From: Stichopus chloronotus
Taxonomy: Eukaryota; Echinodermata; Holothuroidea; Aspidochirotida; Stichopodidae
Direction of reading: 5' to 3'
Length of the DNA: 64,000 nucleotides
Assembly (NCBI GenBank): GCA_021234535.1
Contig: CM037843.1
Location: 822,021 to 886,020, forward strand
Below the pieces are notes generated by a model, which saw only the letters and a program-made list of their open reading frames with translations, searched no databases and had not been told where the DNA came from. Positions within the stretch are counted from its first letter, which is position 1; each line of letters opens with the position of its first letter. The translations under genes and the position numbers were made by a program. Below are positions 37,980-48,329 of this stretch, piece by piece.

Positions 37980-39055
37980 AATCACATTTAAGCAATAATT
38001 ACTATTTAATAGTACGTCTGAATGTATACAAGCAGAACCAATGCCTAACTCTGGAAGACAATTTAGAAAATTGAAGATTAGAACGCTTACATATACAGAT
38101 GTGACCATTTCTAAATCTGCTTTTTAGTTTACATAAAATATGTCAGGATACACAAACCCATGTAGTCTGTCCCCCCCCCCTCCCCCTCCTGTACCTGCGC
38201 TTGTTGCTCATTTTACAATGTGTGTGTTTAAAACTGTTCAAACGTGGGACAAGCAGGTAGTGCATACCAACAACAGGGCATTTTATAGCTAAACCAATCA
38301 AACCTAAAATCATGAGAAATTTTCTTATGGTGCAAAGTACTATTTCTAGGGTCAGTGATACTTCTGTACACAGGGATTGCAGCTGATGAAGAGAATCAAT
38401 TTAAACATCTCTCAAGAAGAGAAGATTAAAACTCAATCAATGCACATTTAACTTCAAACAAATTAGTTAAATGGATGTTGCAGATTAAACTGATGTATCA
38501 TCATCTCCACAGTTATAGCTAAGTTTGAACATCTGGATCACAAATAAAAAATTGCACAAATTTAGTTTGAGGAATTTACAACTTATAAGGTCAGACTAGA
38601 CGCTGACTCCATAATACATTTCCTATGCACATGCTCTCCTTGACACTTAACTTTACATGCAAACAATATCTAACCAATAATAAGACCAAAACAGCAGACA
38701 AAACGCATTTCATGTCAATGTCATAAGTTGAATCTTTGTAAAAAGATGGGAAACAAGGCTTGCTCATGCCAAAGAATTGCAATTACTTTCTTTCATGTGT
38801 ACATGTTAAACTGACATTTTAATAATTGCTTTCCTTCTCCCAAGGTGATTGATCTCTTTTTTGCTGCTCTTCACTGACAATTAATTAACTAACTTACATA
38901 TATGTGCGCAGTGGCATAGTAGGGACTTTTTGAGTAGGAGGCACTGGGGGGTCACAAACCTTCCTCGTAGACACAATTTATTTTCTCCGCTCTTTAATAT
39001 ATAGTTATGAATAACAACGTTGGATTACGGTAAGTTACTACCTGCAAGTTTCGTG
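37980..39055. other. No gene seen; a C-run
   Basis: A C-rich tract (CCCCCCCCCCTCCCCCTCC) lies at about 38170-38189. Otherwise featureless. Confidence 0.35.
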
Positions 39056-39059
39056 CAGG

Positions 39060-39410
39060 TTCCGTGTATGCATGCATGTATGCACGCATGAATGCACGCA
39101 TGCATTCATGCATACATACACACACACATACACACACACAACTTTGTTTTCCATTCAATCCGAGGACCTCATCAAGCTTTCTTTTGCTTTTTCTTCCTCA
39201 ACCCTAACCTTAACAATAGACACTCTATTGTTAATCTTGAGAGGACCAAAGAAATTTATTGAATTTTCTACAGAGGACCTAAAATCTATTGTTTCTGTCC
39301 TTGATCCCACTCGAAAACAAGGGCATGTGCATATACACACACATACATACATATATACATACATACATTCATACATACACCATTACATACAAAGACAGAA
39401 AGACAGACAG
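39060..39410 (+). repeat. CATG/CATA microsatellites flanking a short unique segment
   Basis: An array of alternating GCATGCAT / CATACATACACAC lies at 39063-39142 and a second CACATACATACATA tract at 39325-39395. Open frames across them are low-complexity. Confidence 0.85.
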
Positions 39411-39414
39411 TGAA

Positions 39415-41445
39415 TGAATGTTAAGTCACCATTGACATGCCAACAAATCATTAACTCAGCAGACTATGAGTATGATATTATGCTTTCTAACACATAATTG
39501 CATCCTACATTCAATCTGGTATGTACAGAAAATCACAAAAAGGCATCATCTTTTGTAGATTTTCATGTATAAACCTTAATTACTCTGGGTTTATTATGAA
39601 GCTATAGCTGTTTCTAACTTCGTTGTTAATATTTAGGAATACATGAAATAGCTGTAGAAGCTGAATGTTGTAGACTGACTTGGGTGAATCCAAGCTCATG
39701 ACATAAATAAAGCATGCATCAATATTTGTGCACATTGTACTTTTAACGATCTCTAGCCATGCAATTGAAAACAGTCAAATATCATTTCTACATACCAGCG
39801 TGACAGCACTGTCACAGCCTTAACATGCCAGACATTATCAGCTGCCAAATACCATTGTCTTATAACTATTGTTGTACCTACCTACTGCCAAAGAGATGAA
39901 ATATCAATGAAAACTTTAACAGCAAACTTTCAGACAATCACAGCTACTTGATATTGATGCATGTGAAGCATCCTTGCATAATGTGGTATGTTAAAGCTAA
40001 CATGTGAGTAACGCAGACATCTTTTAGTTATAAACCCCTAATGCACTTCTTGGCATCTTTATTTCCCAGAAGGACATCCTGTGGTAGCGCTTCCTGCTTG
40101 CGTTAAACTCATCCAAATGCCAAACAGTTAATGTCTTTTTCATCTTTGATTATTTGCAACTTAACATTTCAAAGTGTGCTAATTTTACAGAGAGGCCAGC
40201 AAAAATCCTTGAATTAATTTCTTCCCTTCAGACATCAGAGAGACACATTTGGACGATGTACATCATAAAATAAGGAAAACAGTTGCATGAAATCCAATTG
40301 ACACAATGTTGATTGTGAAACATCTTCGATGTTTGTTTCCTAGCAACCTTATCACAGTCAGAACATGATAGATTGAACATGCTTAATCTCGTGGGGTGAC
40401 ACAACAATTCACTTTGTTCCACTTTGAAAACCAAGGCTAGGATTGCTGAGACATAATAATCAAAGCAATCTGATACCATAACACGGAACTGAAGAAATTA
40501 CCTCTGCAATGTGTAGAGTCATTGCATTTTACATTCCCAATGAACATTAATGAACAATCCTAGAGGCACATATGCCACACACTACAACAACCACAATGTA
40601 ATTATCATGTGAAGATAGGAAAAGGAAGGGCAATCTAGATTGAGAATGCAAACAATGATACCGAGTCAAATATTTCTCTTTATTTTGACTTGATCATTTA
40701 AAATCCGAAAAGTCCCTTGAACAATAGAATGCATTTAGCAAATTTCTGTACTGATATTTGGTAATTGACTGCTTTAATGTTCCTACTGTAAACTCTTAAA
40801 CTTAAATTTACCTGGTTTGGTCATTTTTAGGCAATACAAAAGAATTGTCTCACTAAATGTCCACTCACAATCTATTGTGTCAAATGAGAAATCTCATCTT
40901 TTCAGAAGGCTATCTGTGCTGGTTGATAACATCTGATTCCCAAACCTATATGCAAATGGTTGTAGAGCTGAGTCAGAAAGCATTAACTTGGAACTGGGTA
41001 CCCGTTTGCATTACCCAGTTAGGCAACACTGGAACCCAAACCATGACTAGCTCTTAATTGAGGCCTAGCCATGGAAGAATGAAAACACTGATGAAGATGA
41101 TGCATACTAAACTGCAGCCTGTGCAAGATCTCTAAAAACAGAACCATAAACAACCTTCAACAAAGTCATCTTTCTACAAATTCAAACCTTGTTTCACCCT
41201 CTTCACTCAGCACTAGGATGACCCTATCTGAAAGAGCGCAGTGTCACAGTTGTATTTCGAATGTACTTTGAGCAAGATCAAACTTAATGCATTACTTAAG
41301 AAAGGGGTTAGTATTTGTCTAGGATGTGAATCTAAATACTAAAAGTCATTAGAATTGATAAAAAGCAGAGTATCAGTCAAACATTTTTTTCAATAGCATG
41401 ACCTCTGTTAACTCACTAATAGTTGGCTTTTCACTTTACACCCAA
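39415..41445. other. No gene seen
   Basis: AT-rich left flank of the DIRS element. Open frames at 40228-40479 (minus) and 40857-41057 (plus) show no domain. Confidence 0.35.
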
Positions 41446-41487
41446 TGAAATCCCCACAACTCAATGGTGTGGGTATTCACGAGTGAC

Positions 41488-41589
41488 TATACTTACCCCT
41501 TGCCCCACTACTGCATCAGTTTGACCTATGCTCTACTGACCTCGAAGTCAATTCTGACACCGCGCCCTCTAAGGCCTAGCTCGCCCTCG
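41488..41589 (+). repeat. DIRS inverted terminal repeat, left arm
   Basis: 102 bp from TATACTTACCCCTTGCCCCA to GGCCTAGCTCGCCCTCG. By eye it is identical to the reverse complement of 46479-46580. The outermost 36 bp of the element beyond it do not match the other end, as in known DIRS elements with unequal terminal extensions. Confidence 0.95.
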
Positions 41590-41952
41590 TAGGACTGAGC
41601 GAGGTGCTCAACGTATGCGGACAAACCGTGAACACTTACCTTAGCGCGGGATCCACGTAAGCCACCAAGGCGTCGCCCGAGTGCCGACGTGCGGGGGGAC
41701 CATCCCCCGCTGCGCCCCACGCGGCGACCGCACTCGGGACCCCCCAGAGCCTCAGGCTCGCCGTTCCCCCGAAGAAAGACACATAGAAATGTACAGTTTC
41801 CCTTTTTTTTGGTTTTTCTCTTTTTTTTGACGGAAGAATATATACAGTATGTACAAGGGGAAAAACCCTCACTCCTCCGAGGAGAACCTACACGCATGAA
41901 ACCCAATAGGAGGTTCCCCCATGCCTCCGCGGGGTGGGAGGCGGGAGGCAGC

Positions 41953-42050
41953 AAGGGGTAAGTATAGTCACTTGTGAATACCCACACCAGTGAGTTGTGG
42001 GGAATTCACATCGTAGACATATACTTACCCCTTACCCCACTACTGCATCA
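41953..42050. repeat. DIRS internal complementary region (ICR)
   Basis: Positions 41953-42003 are the reverse complement of the left outer end (41451-41501) at all but two positions. Positions 42000-42050 are the complement of the right outer end (about 46547-46597) with a few differences. Together they spell the two ends joined as in a circle, the template DIRS elements are thought to use to complete their termini. Confidence 0.93.
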
Positions 42051-42079
42051 GAGTGACATCGACGGAAACCGGTGGGAGG

Positions 42080-43521
42080 TCACCGGGAGGAGAGGACGGC
42101 ACGGCCAAACGCCGCTTCGGCGCTGAGAGTGTCCGTGAGGTAACAAGCGACGAACGTCGTGGGGGTCCTCCAGGCTGCCGCCTTAAGGATGTCCTCCACA
42201 AGGACCCCCTAAACAACGCCTTGGACATCGCTTGCCCCCGGACGTCGTGAGCCCTGACCTGTCCCTGGGCATGCGGCGCAATGACCTCGGTCAGCCAGCG
42301 CGAAATGGTATCTCTGGAGGCCGCCGAGTGCGGCCTGCGGGGGAGGACAAAGAGGCGATCGGACGAACGGATGTCCTTCGTCCGATGTAGATACCATTTC
42401 AGCGCCCTGAAAGAACACCACTTTCTGTCCTCGACGACCGAGGAGGCCGAGGATATCTCAGGGATAAAAATATCCCCAGGAATGAAAGTGAGCGTCTGGG
42501 TCTTGGCCACGAAAGAGGGGTCGGGAACCATGCGAACCCCATGGTTCTCGCACCTCAAGTGGCCCGGCTTGACCGAAAGAGCCTGAAGGCAGCTCCTCCG
42601 TTTCGCCGACACCGCCGCGATGAGGAACAAGGTCTTGCGAGTCAAGTACTCCAGGGGGCAAGAATGCAGAGGCTCGTACGGGGCCTGGGCGAGAGCCGGC
42701 AGGACCCCGTTGATGGACCAGGATGGGGCTAGTCGCCATACCACCGGCCTCCTGTTGGCCATCCCCTGGAGTAGCTGGGTAAGGACCCCGCTCGAACCCA
42801 CCGAAGACCCATCCGCGAACCCACGGTGGATCGCCGCGATGGCCGAGCGATAGTTCTTGATGGTGTTAACCTGTTTGCCCTCGTCAAACAGGGCCATCAA
42901 GAACGAGGAGACTTGGACCACGGACGCCTCAGTCGGAGTAGTCTCGTGGTCTGCACACCACCCTCGGAACTTGGCAAGTCGAGAATCGTAAGTGCGGAGG
43001 GTGGTGGGTCTCCTCGCTGACGCGACCATGGAGGCAACGTCCTCAGGAACTCCCTGTGCTCTGAGGGAATTCCGGACAGCCTCCAGGCAGTCAGGTGAAG
43101 GTCCTGGACCCGCGGGTGCAGCACCCTGCCCCTGTCCTGGGAGACCAGGTGAGGGACAGGCGGGAGCGCTACCGGCAGGCCCACCAGCAGGTGGAGGAGT
43201 GGGAACCACGGCTGCCGGGGCCACAGCGGGGCCACCATCAGCACGCGGGTTCTGGATGCCCGAATTTTGAGCAGAATCCGGTGGATAATCGCGAACGGGG
43301 GGAAGGCGTAAGCGTCCAGGCCGTCCCAGGACAGGGACAGCGAGTCCATCGCCCAGGCCCTTGGGTGAAAGGACCTGGAGCAGAAGACGGGAAGCTTCGC
43401 GTTCTCCCCCGTTGCGAAGAGATCCAGGTTCGGGCGTCCCAACTGCAGAAACAGCCAGTCCGCCCAACCCGGATCCCCAGTGCCTGTGAAGGGGTGGGAT
43501 CGACTTGTCCCAATTGATCAC
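42080..43521 (-). pseudogene. DIRS tyrosine recombinase (YR), frameshifted
   Basis: The open frame 42040-43521 (493 codons) begins inside the preceding pol region; the recombinase proper starts at about residue 150. TTLRTYDSRLAKFRGWC and NTIKNYRSAIAAIHRG form the core-binding part. VSAKRRSCLQALS (about 305-316) carries the first catalytic Arg. HDVRGQAMSKALF (425-437) gives the H-x-x-R box. The expected nucleophilic Tyr does not follow in this frame; the matching sequence, with Tyr at 42140-42142 and stop at 42080-42082, is in another frame. A one-base change in the G-run near 42213-42217 is the likely cause. The recombinase would perform integration of the circular DNA copy. Confidence 0.88.
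43060..43497 (-). pseudogene. DIRS pol: methylase-like segment after loss of RNase H
   Basis: The frame covering 42897-43442 reads GRPNLDLFATGENAKLPVFC, then AWAMDSLSLSWDGLDAYAFPP, APLWPRQPWFPLL and LTAWRLSG. These blocks follow RNase H in DIRS pol and are usually assigned to the DAM-like methylase portion. Here they come only some 15 residues after the RT sequence INWDKS (43498-43517). The rest of the RT and all of RNase H, normally a few hundred residues, are missing, which implies an internal deletion ending near 43490. The N-terminus of the recombinase overlaps this segment in another frame, as is usual for the family. Confidence 0.75.
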
Positions 43522-44265
43522 CCGTTGAGACCGTTGCTCCGACGTTGGCTTGTGTTTGGGCCAAGGAGTCCCCGAGGATCAGCCAGTCAGTCCAGGTATG
43601 CGAAGAGCAGCACGCCCCGGCGCCGTAGCTCGGCGACGACCGCCCACGCGACCCGGGTGAAGACCCTCGGGGAGGTCGAGAGACCAAAGGGGAGGTCGAC
43701 GAATTTGAACCTCTCCCCCTGGTACTCGAACGCTTAGAAGTGTTGGGACGCCTGAGCAATTGGAACATGTAGGTATGCATCCTTCAGGTCGAGAGACGCT
43801 GCCCACATCCCCCTCCGCAGAGTGGGGATGATGACGGCCAGGGTTTCCATGCGGAACCTCCTTGGCCTCACGTAGGCGGCGTTCAGCGGCCTGAGATTGA
43901 GGATGGGTCTCCAGGAGCCGTTCTTTTTCGGTGCCATAAAAAAGGACGACCGGAAGAGGGGTTTGTCCTCTTCCGTCGCCCTTACGACGGCCTCTTTTTG
44001 GAGGAGGTCGCTGAGCTCCTTCTCCAGGATGTCCCGGTGGAGCGGATCCGGTGGGGTTGGGGTAGACCGCCCGCCCCCGAATGGAGGCGGTGCGGCCGTG
44101 AACTCGATTTGATAGCCCTTTTTCACGACATTTAGAACCCACCGGTCCTGGCAGAACGACTCCCAGGCCCCTTTGAATTTCCTCAATCTCCCCCCTACTG
44201 CCGGAAGCGCAGTAGGGTGGGTACCCGTAGGGCCACGCAGGGAACTGCGTCGAGGTCTGTTGACC
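43498..44265 (-). pseudogene. DIRS reverse transcriptase, N-terminal and palm part, interrupted
   Basis: Would copy element RNA into DNA. In order: WESFCQDRWVLNVVKKGYQI, FFMAPKKNGSWRPILNLRPL, and motif A ASLDLKDAYLHVPI. An in-frame ochre stop follows at 43734-43736. The same frame resumes with FKFVDLPFGLSTSPRVFT (motif B) and LLFAYLD, the start of the catalytic YLDD motif. There, near 43586-43592, an extra base shifts the frame, so the second Asp and DWLILGDS are read in a different frame. A further frame change precedes INWDKS. The beginning overlaps the gag C-terminus in another frame. Start and end are approximate. Confidence 0.88.
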
Positions 44266-45521
44266 GTATTTAGGACGGTCTCCAGCCCCGCCAGCGCCTC
44301 TGCCACGACCCCGAGCTGGTTGGGAGCTGCCGCCCCAACCTCCTCTGCCCCTTCCCGAGGTCGAAGAACCTCCGGAAGCAGCTCCACGACCCGCACCCTT
44401 TGCTTTGCGGCGACGGGACCGCGACTTCCCTCGGGAAGCCGCAGCGGCGGGGCATGGGGAGGGCTGGGCGGCTGTCGGGGCGGCCGGAGGACGGAACGAC
44501 GCCGCAGCCGTCGCTTCGTGCCTCTTGACCTCTTCGACCAGCTTGTCCAAAAACTGGTCGTTGAAGAGGTCAGGGCCCACAACCGGCAGGCTCTCCAACC
44601 TGCTCCTGGCCTCGGTGGATGACCATGCGAATGCGTCGAGGACATTGCCTCGGCGCACCTGCACGGACTTGAGCGCCACTCTGGCAAACTGGTCAAAACG
44701 AGCCGGGACCAGGGGCCCAGCAAGTAGATCAGTTTGCCCACGTCAGCCCTGGAAAACTGAATGTCGTCCTCCGGGAGCTGCGTGTGGGCTCGTCTCAGGG
44801 CTTCCGCCACGAGAAGGAAAACCGAGGAGAATTTTAGACCGGCTTTGGCAGCCAGGTCGGCCTGGTACCAGTCCTCCTCAGCTCTCTTCCGCAGGGACTC
44901 CCTGAACATCCCCGAGGCCAGACCCTGTTCCGACCTCACCTTATTTCGGGTTTCGTCCGAAATAGACGGCGGGCAGAACAGGGTCTCCCAGTGGCCCTCA
45001 GGTACCGTGACTGCCCTCTCCTGCATCGCAGGGAAGGCAGCCAAGGGTGACCTGCCCGCGAGAGATTCCAGTCGCTTGAGACAGTGCTCATCGACTGGAA
45101 ACTCGGGCAGCCCCGAAACCTCCTCGTTCGTAGCCGACAGGCGGGACCCCGAGGGCCCCGCCTGGCTACGAGCGGGAGCTTCATAGCCCAGCTTGGAGGA
45201 AAGGATCTCCACAACTGAGGCTAGAAGGGAGGGGGGAAGATCCGTGCCCCTATCTTCCTCCCCGGTTTCGGTCGGCGGCGCGGTCTCCTCCGCCTGCTCC
45301 TCCATCTCCTCGAGCTCGTCATCGAACTCGTCTGAGGCGAGGAGTTCGAGCGAGTCGGGAGGCGGGGGCTCGGCGGCCGTGCCCTGGGCCACTGGGGTCT
45401 CGGCTAGGAGGGAAGGCGGAGCAGAGGGTTGCTGGTCGCTGGACGAGGGACGGAGGTGCGCCGTTTGTTTGGCGACCTCTCCAGCAATCAGCGGACCCAA
45501 AAGACTCGCGAACTGGGCCAT
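44185..45521 (-). pseudogene. DIRS gag, central and C-terminal part (frameshifted)
   Basis: This continues the gag frame directly after an amber codon. An ATG at 45519-45521 starts MAQFASLLGPLIAGEVAKQT. Next come an acidic Ser/Glu-rich stretch and a conserved-looking region ending DIQFSRADVGKLIYLLGP. Near 44705-44715, in a C-run, the sequence must change frame to continue as ARFDQFARVALKSVQVRRGN, then NDQFLDKLVEEVKRHEA and an Arg/Gly/Ser-rich tail with RGRGRG-type motifs that would bind nucleic acid. The original frame beyond the shift is Pro/Arg-rich nonsense until it becomes the RT frame at about 44265. Gag would package element RNA. Confidence 0.75.
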
Positions 45522-45980
45522 CTAGCTCGGGTCCGTTGGGTCCGGAAACCCCCTAGGACTGTACGATCGGGCATGGGTAGCCCGACCGTATCCCCGGTCC
45601 GAGTCGGCAGAGTCCGAACTCGGACGCGTGGAGCCCGACCCCACCTTCTCCGTTGGCCTAACCTTCCTACCCTTGGACTTGGCGGAGGACTTACCTTTGG
45701 GCCTGGCAGCCGGTCTCACGGGAGCCTGGGCTCCCGCAGGACCGGCCACCACGGAGGGATCTGGGACCGCCTCCAGCCGCCCCCTAAGCCTTTCCCGGCA
45801 ACCCTGCAGCCAGGAGGAGATCTCCGACCACTGGGCCGCGGAAAAGGACATGCATCGTTCGCACGGGTTGGAACGTGTGCAGGAACGACACAGGGGGCAC
45901 ACTAAGTGCGTATCCCAGTCCCTCCCGGGCCGGAACTGGTTGCAGATGGAGCAACGCGGGCCAGGATTAGGGGAGGACAT
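45522..45980 (-). pseudogene. DIRS gag N-terminus with Cys/His cluster, ending at an amber codon
   Basis: Start chosen at ATG 45978-45980 because the derivative at 54265 preserves the same start context. It encodes MSSPNPGPRCSICNQFRPG, then DTHLVCPLCRSC and NPCERC, a Cys/His array like the zinc-binding region at the start of DIRS gag. AAQWSEISSWLQGCRERLRG and a basic KGKSSAKSKGRK stretch follow. It stops at TAG 45522-45524, immediately followed in frame by ATG. The downstream part reads on as gag, so the TAG is either a nonsense mutation or a read-through site. Open frame upstream of this ATG extends to 46082 but lacks conservation. Confidence 0.8.
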
Positions 45981-46478
45981 GCCAAGTCCACAGGGGGTAT
46001 CACTCTTACGAACCCAAAGAAACTTAGCACCCCGAAATACACCAAAACGATAAAGAGGGGAGCTAAGGGGGAACAACAGCAAGCAAACTCGAAACTAACG
46101 ATGTAAGAGATAAACGAGGAGGCTAACGTAACGTTACACGAAAGATACAACGTGAATACAACGTAAGAGGGGGATTGCGCAATTCCCTTAAGGGGATTGC
46201 GAAATACACGTAAAGTATAGGCTTAGTGGAAAACCAGTGCAGCGGCACGATAGGATATCTGTCCCAGGCATGCTGCACCAACTGAAAATATCAACCGATA
46301 AATTTCTCGGAGAAGCGAGAGTAAATTAACGGGAAAATATATCAGACAGAACGACTAGTAAATATAAAGGTACGAAAAACGAGAATACTCAGGTTTAGTC
46401 CCGATAAGGTCGCCTTTGCACGAGGCAAACAGCGAGGCAACTTGACAACGTTGAGGAGGCACTCGAGCGAAAGGCAAA

Positions 46479-46580
46479 CGAGGGCGAGCTAGGCCTTAGA
46501 GGGCGCGGTGTCAGAATTGACTTCGAGGTCAGTAGAGCATAGGTCAAACTGATGCAGTAGTGGGGCAAGGGGTAAGTATA
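46479..46580 (-). repeat. DIRS inverted terminal repeat, right arm
   Basis: Reverse complement of 41488-41589 over 102 bp. Between it and the gag start (45980-46478) lies the AT-richer leader of the element, without an open frame. Confidence 0.95.
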
Positions 46581-46639
46581 TGTCTACGATGTGAATATCC
46601 CCCAACACTCACCTGGTTTGGTTATTTACAAATGACTCA

Positions 46640-46920
46640 CTCACCTGTCTCATCACAACAAATGCACTCCAATCTACCATGCCTAGAGTACTGGTAACCT
46701 TTATCACCACGCTTGGCACCGTCTGGTCTAATACCAGACTAGTGCCTCCTTCCCATTCTGCCATCCCTATGTGCCAGGAATGTGGAGGTTCACTGGATTT
46801 TCATTCTAAGTTATCTACGTGTTTTGTCTCCATCTGGTTTCATACAACTTGCAGTTCACTAGTGGAACTCATTTCTCCTAAGAACACGCCTACTCTGCTT
46901 TGTTGTGAGAGGTAAGTGAG
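46640..46920 (+). pseudogene. Possible PHD-finger-like fragment of a non-LTR retroelement
   Basis: The plus-strand frame ends with PMCQECGGSLDFHSKLSTC, VSIWFHTTCSSL and PTLLCCER. The spacing C-x2-C...C...W-[FY]-H-x2-C...C-C resembles the PHD finger near the start of some CR1/L2-type retroelement ORFs. Only one of the usual zinc pairs is intact and no upstream or downstream RT sequence is visible. A GAGAG/GTAAGTGAG junction follows at about 46910. Weak; it could equally be chance or a small host exon. Confidence 0.25.
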
Positions 46921-47235
46921 GAAAGAAGTAAATAACACAATTGCCAAAGTGGTTAGGCTATTTGCTGTACATCCCACCACATGATGATAAGATTACTGTA
47001 AATTTACAGGGAATTCACACTATCTGTATCCTTTTTGTTTCCATGAAAGAATTTTGCATATTTTAGCTTAAAAATGTATGTAATATAGTTTGGTTTACAT
47101 GACAAGTGTGGCATTTTGAGGAGAGTTTAAGTTTTTAAACAGTATAAATGACTTTTCTTTTATCTGTTATCCAGCTCAGCTCTAAATGGTTGAAACTTCA
47201 AACATTGATCAAATAGCTGTTTATAGTGCTGTATA

Positions 47236-47442
47236 CCAGAACTTATTGGTGTATATATTCATGACTGACTACACTTACTGCTTGATCACACTACTGTTCA
47301 TTTGACTCGCTAAAAGTGGACCTGACATCAATACCAGCACAACACCCTCTAAGCATATGCTCGACCTCCTTTGCCTTTCCCTCATACTTGAGGGATAATC
47401 TTGTGAAGAAGGGGTATTAAAGTATATGTCTACTATATGAAT
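47236..47442. mobile_element. 207-bp internally deleted DIRS derivative (old)
   Basis: Its left part aligns with the DIRS outer end and terminal repeat (AACTTATTGGTGTATATATT, then ACTGACTACACTTACTG and ACACCCTCTAAG). Its right part ends AGTATATGTCTACTATATGAAT, matching the other terminus. More diverged than the 33.46-kb copy. No coding capacity. Confidence 0.75.
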
Positions 47443-47449
47443 ATAATGG

Positions 47450-48325
47450 TGCAGGCAAAGAAAATGCAAGAGGGTACACACAAATACCTACATATGTGGG
47501 GAATTTTTGAAAAAGATTTTTGAACTGACATCATATTATATTACACTGTACCATGTTGCCAAAACAATTCTACTTCATACCTTTATTCATCATCTGATGA
47601 TGAACCCATAGTCAATCCTTAATGATATTGTTTGACAATACAATTCATAAGTAATTATGTGATTAAGTAATTATGTGATTAAGTAATAATATGAACTAGG
47701 CCTGCATCAGTATCAGCTAATTACTTGATGACACATAAAACTATCCTAAACTTTTAGAAAAGTTAGAATTGGGTTTGTTGCAATTTGAAGATTATCTTGG
47801 TTGATACATTGACCTCATTCAGTTTAAGACATAAGAAAATTATATTAAAATATTCTGCTTATTAGTATATGCAACATATACACACAATTTAATTGAAGGA
47901 AGTTGCAGCAAAAGGGGTAAATTTCAATGAAGAGCTGTTTACTTAAGGCAATGTTTATTTTGATCTGCAAGACCTAGCCAATGCCAAAGCAAGAAGAGTG
48001 CTATATACACATATATTATGGACAAAACAACAAAACAATGACTTTGTGATTATCTTTAATGTCCAACCATCTTCTTGCTATTTATTCACAAGTACTTTGT
48101 ATAAAAACGACCCAGCTGCCATTCAATTCTCCAGACAACTTACCTGCAGCAGTGAATCCAAGCAAGAGCCCAAGGGCACTATGGTTCCTTACAGAGAGAT
48201 TTTTTTAGCTCAACTGTACCATGATAAATCCACAATCTATCACATAGCCAAAAAGTTTGGACCCATTTTGTCCTTAAGAATACTGATTAGGGAAATGTTC
48301 TTGACTACCATAGTACTTATCTGAA
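47450..48325. other. No gene seen
   Basis: AT-rich. A short TAAGTAATTATGTGATTAAG duplication lies at 47648-47690. The frame 47998-48324 shows no motif. Confidence 0.35.
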
Positions 48326-48329
48326 AACC

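Larger units (their letters stand above)
41452..46596 (-). mobile_element. DIRS-type tyrosine-recombinase retrotransposon, near full length but inactive
   Basis: A GC-rich island in AT-rich DNA, with coding sense on the minus strand. The order in that sense is gag, RT, methylase-like segment, tyrosine recombinase. The ends form inverted repeats. An internal complementary region next to the left repeat carries the complement of the two outer ends fused. DIRS elements are known to integrate through their recombinase from a circular intermediate and to make no target duplication, and none is visible here. The ends were placed from the fused junction in the internal region (GTGAAT joined to TCCCCACAACT). 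Coding lesions and loss of RNase H make it non-autonomous now. Confidence 0.93.

Noticed and set aside
41689..45525. Many plus-strand frames (for example 43095-43517, 44173-44622, 45429-45905)
   Set aside because: Antisense shadows of the GC-rich DIRS coding region, with Pro/Arg/Gly-rich low-complexity content and no family motif.
40811..46626. Similarity of CCTGGTTTGGT at 40811 and 46613 as a duplicated exon end flanking the DIRS element
   Set aside because: The match is only about 15 bp and does not extend; DIRS insertions do not make target duplications.
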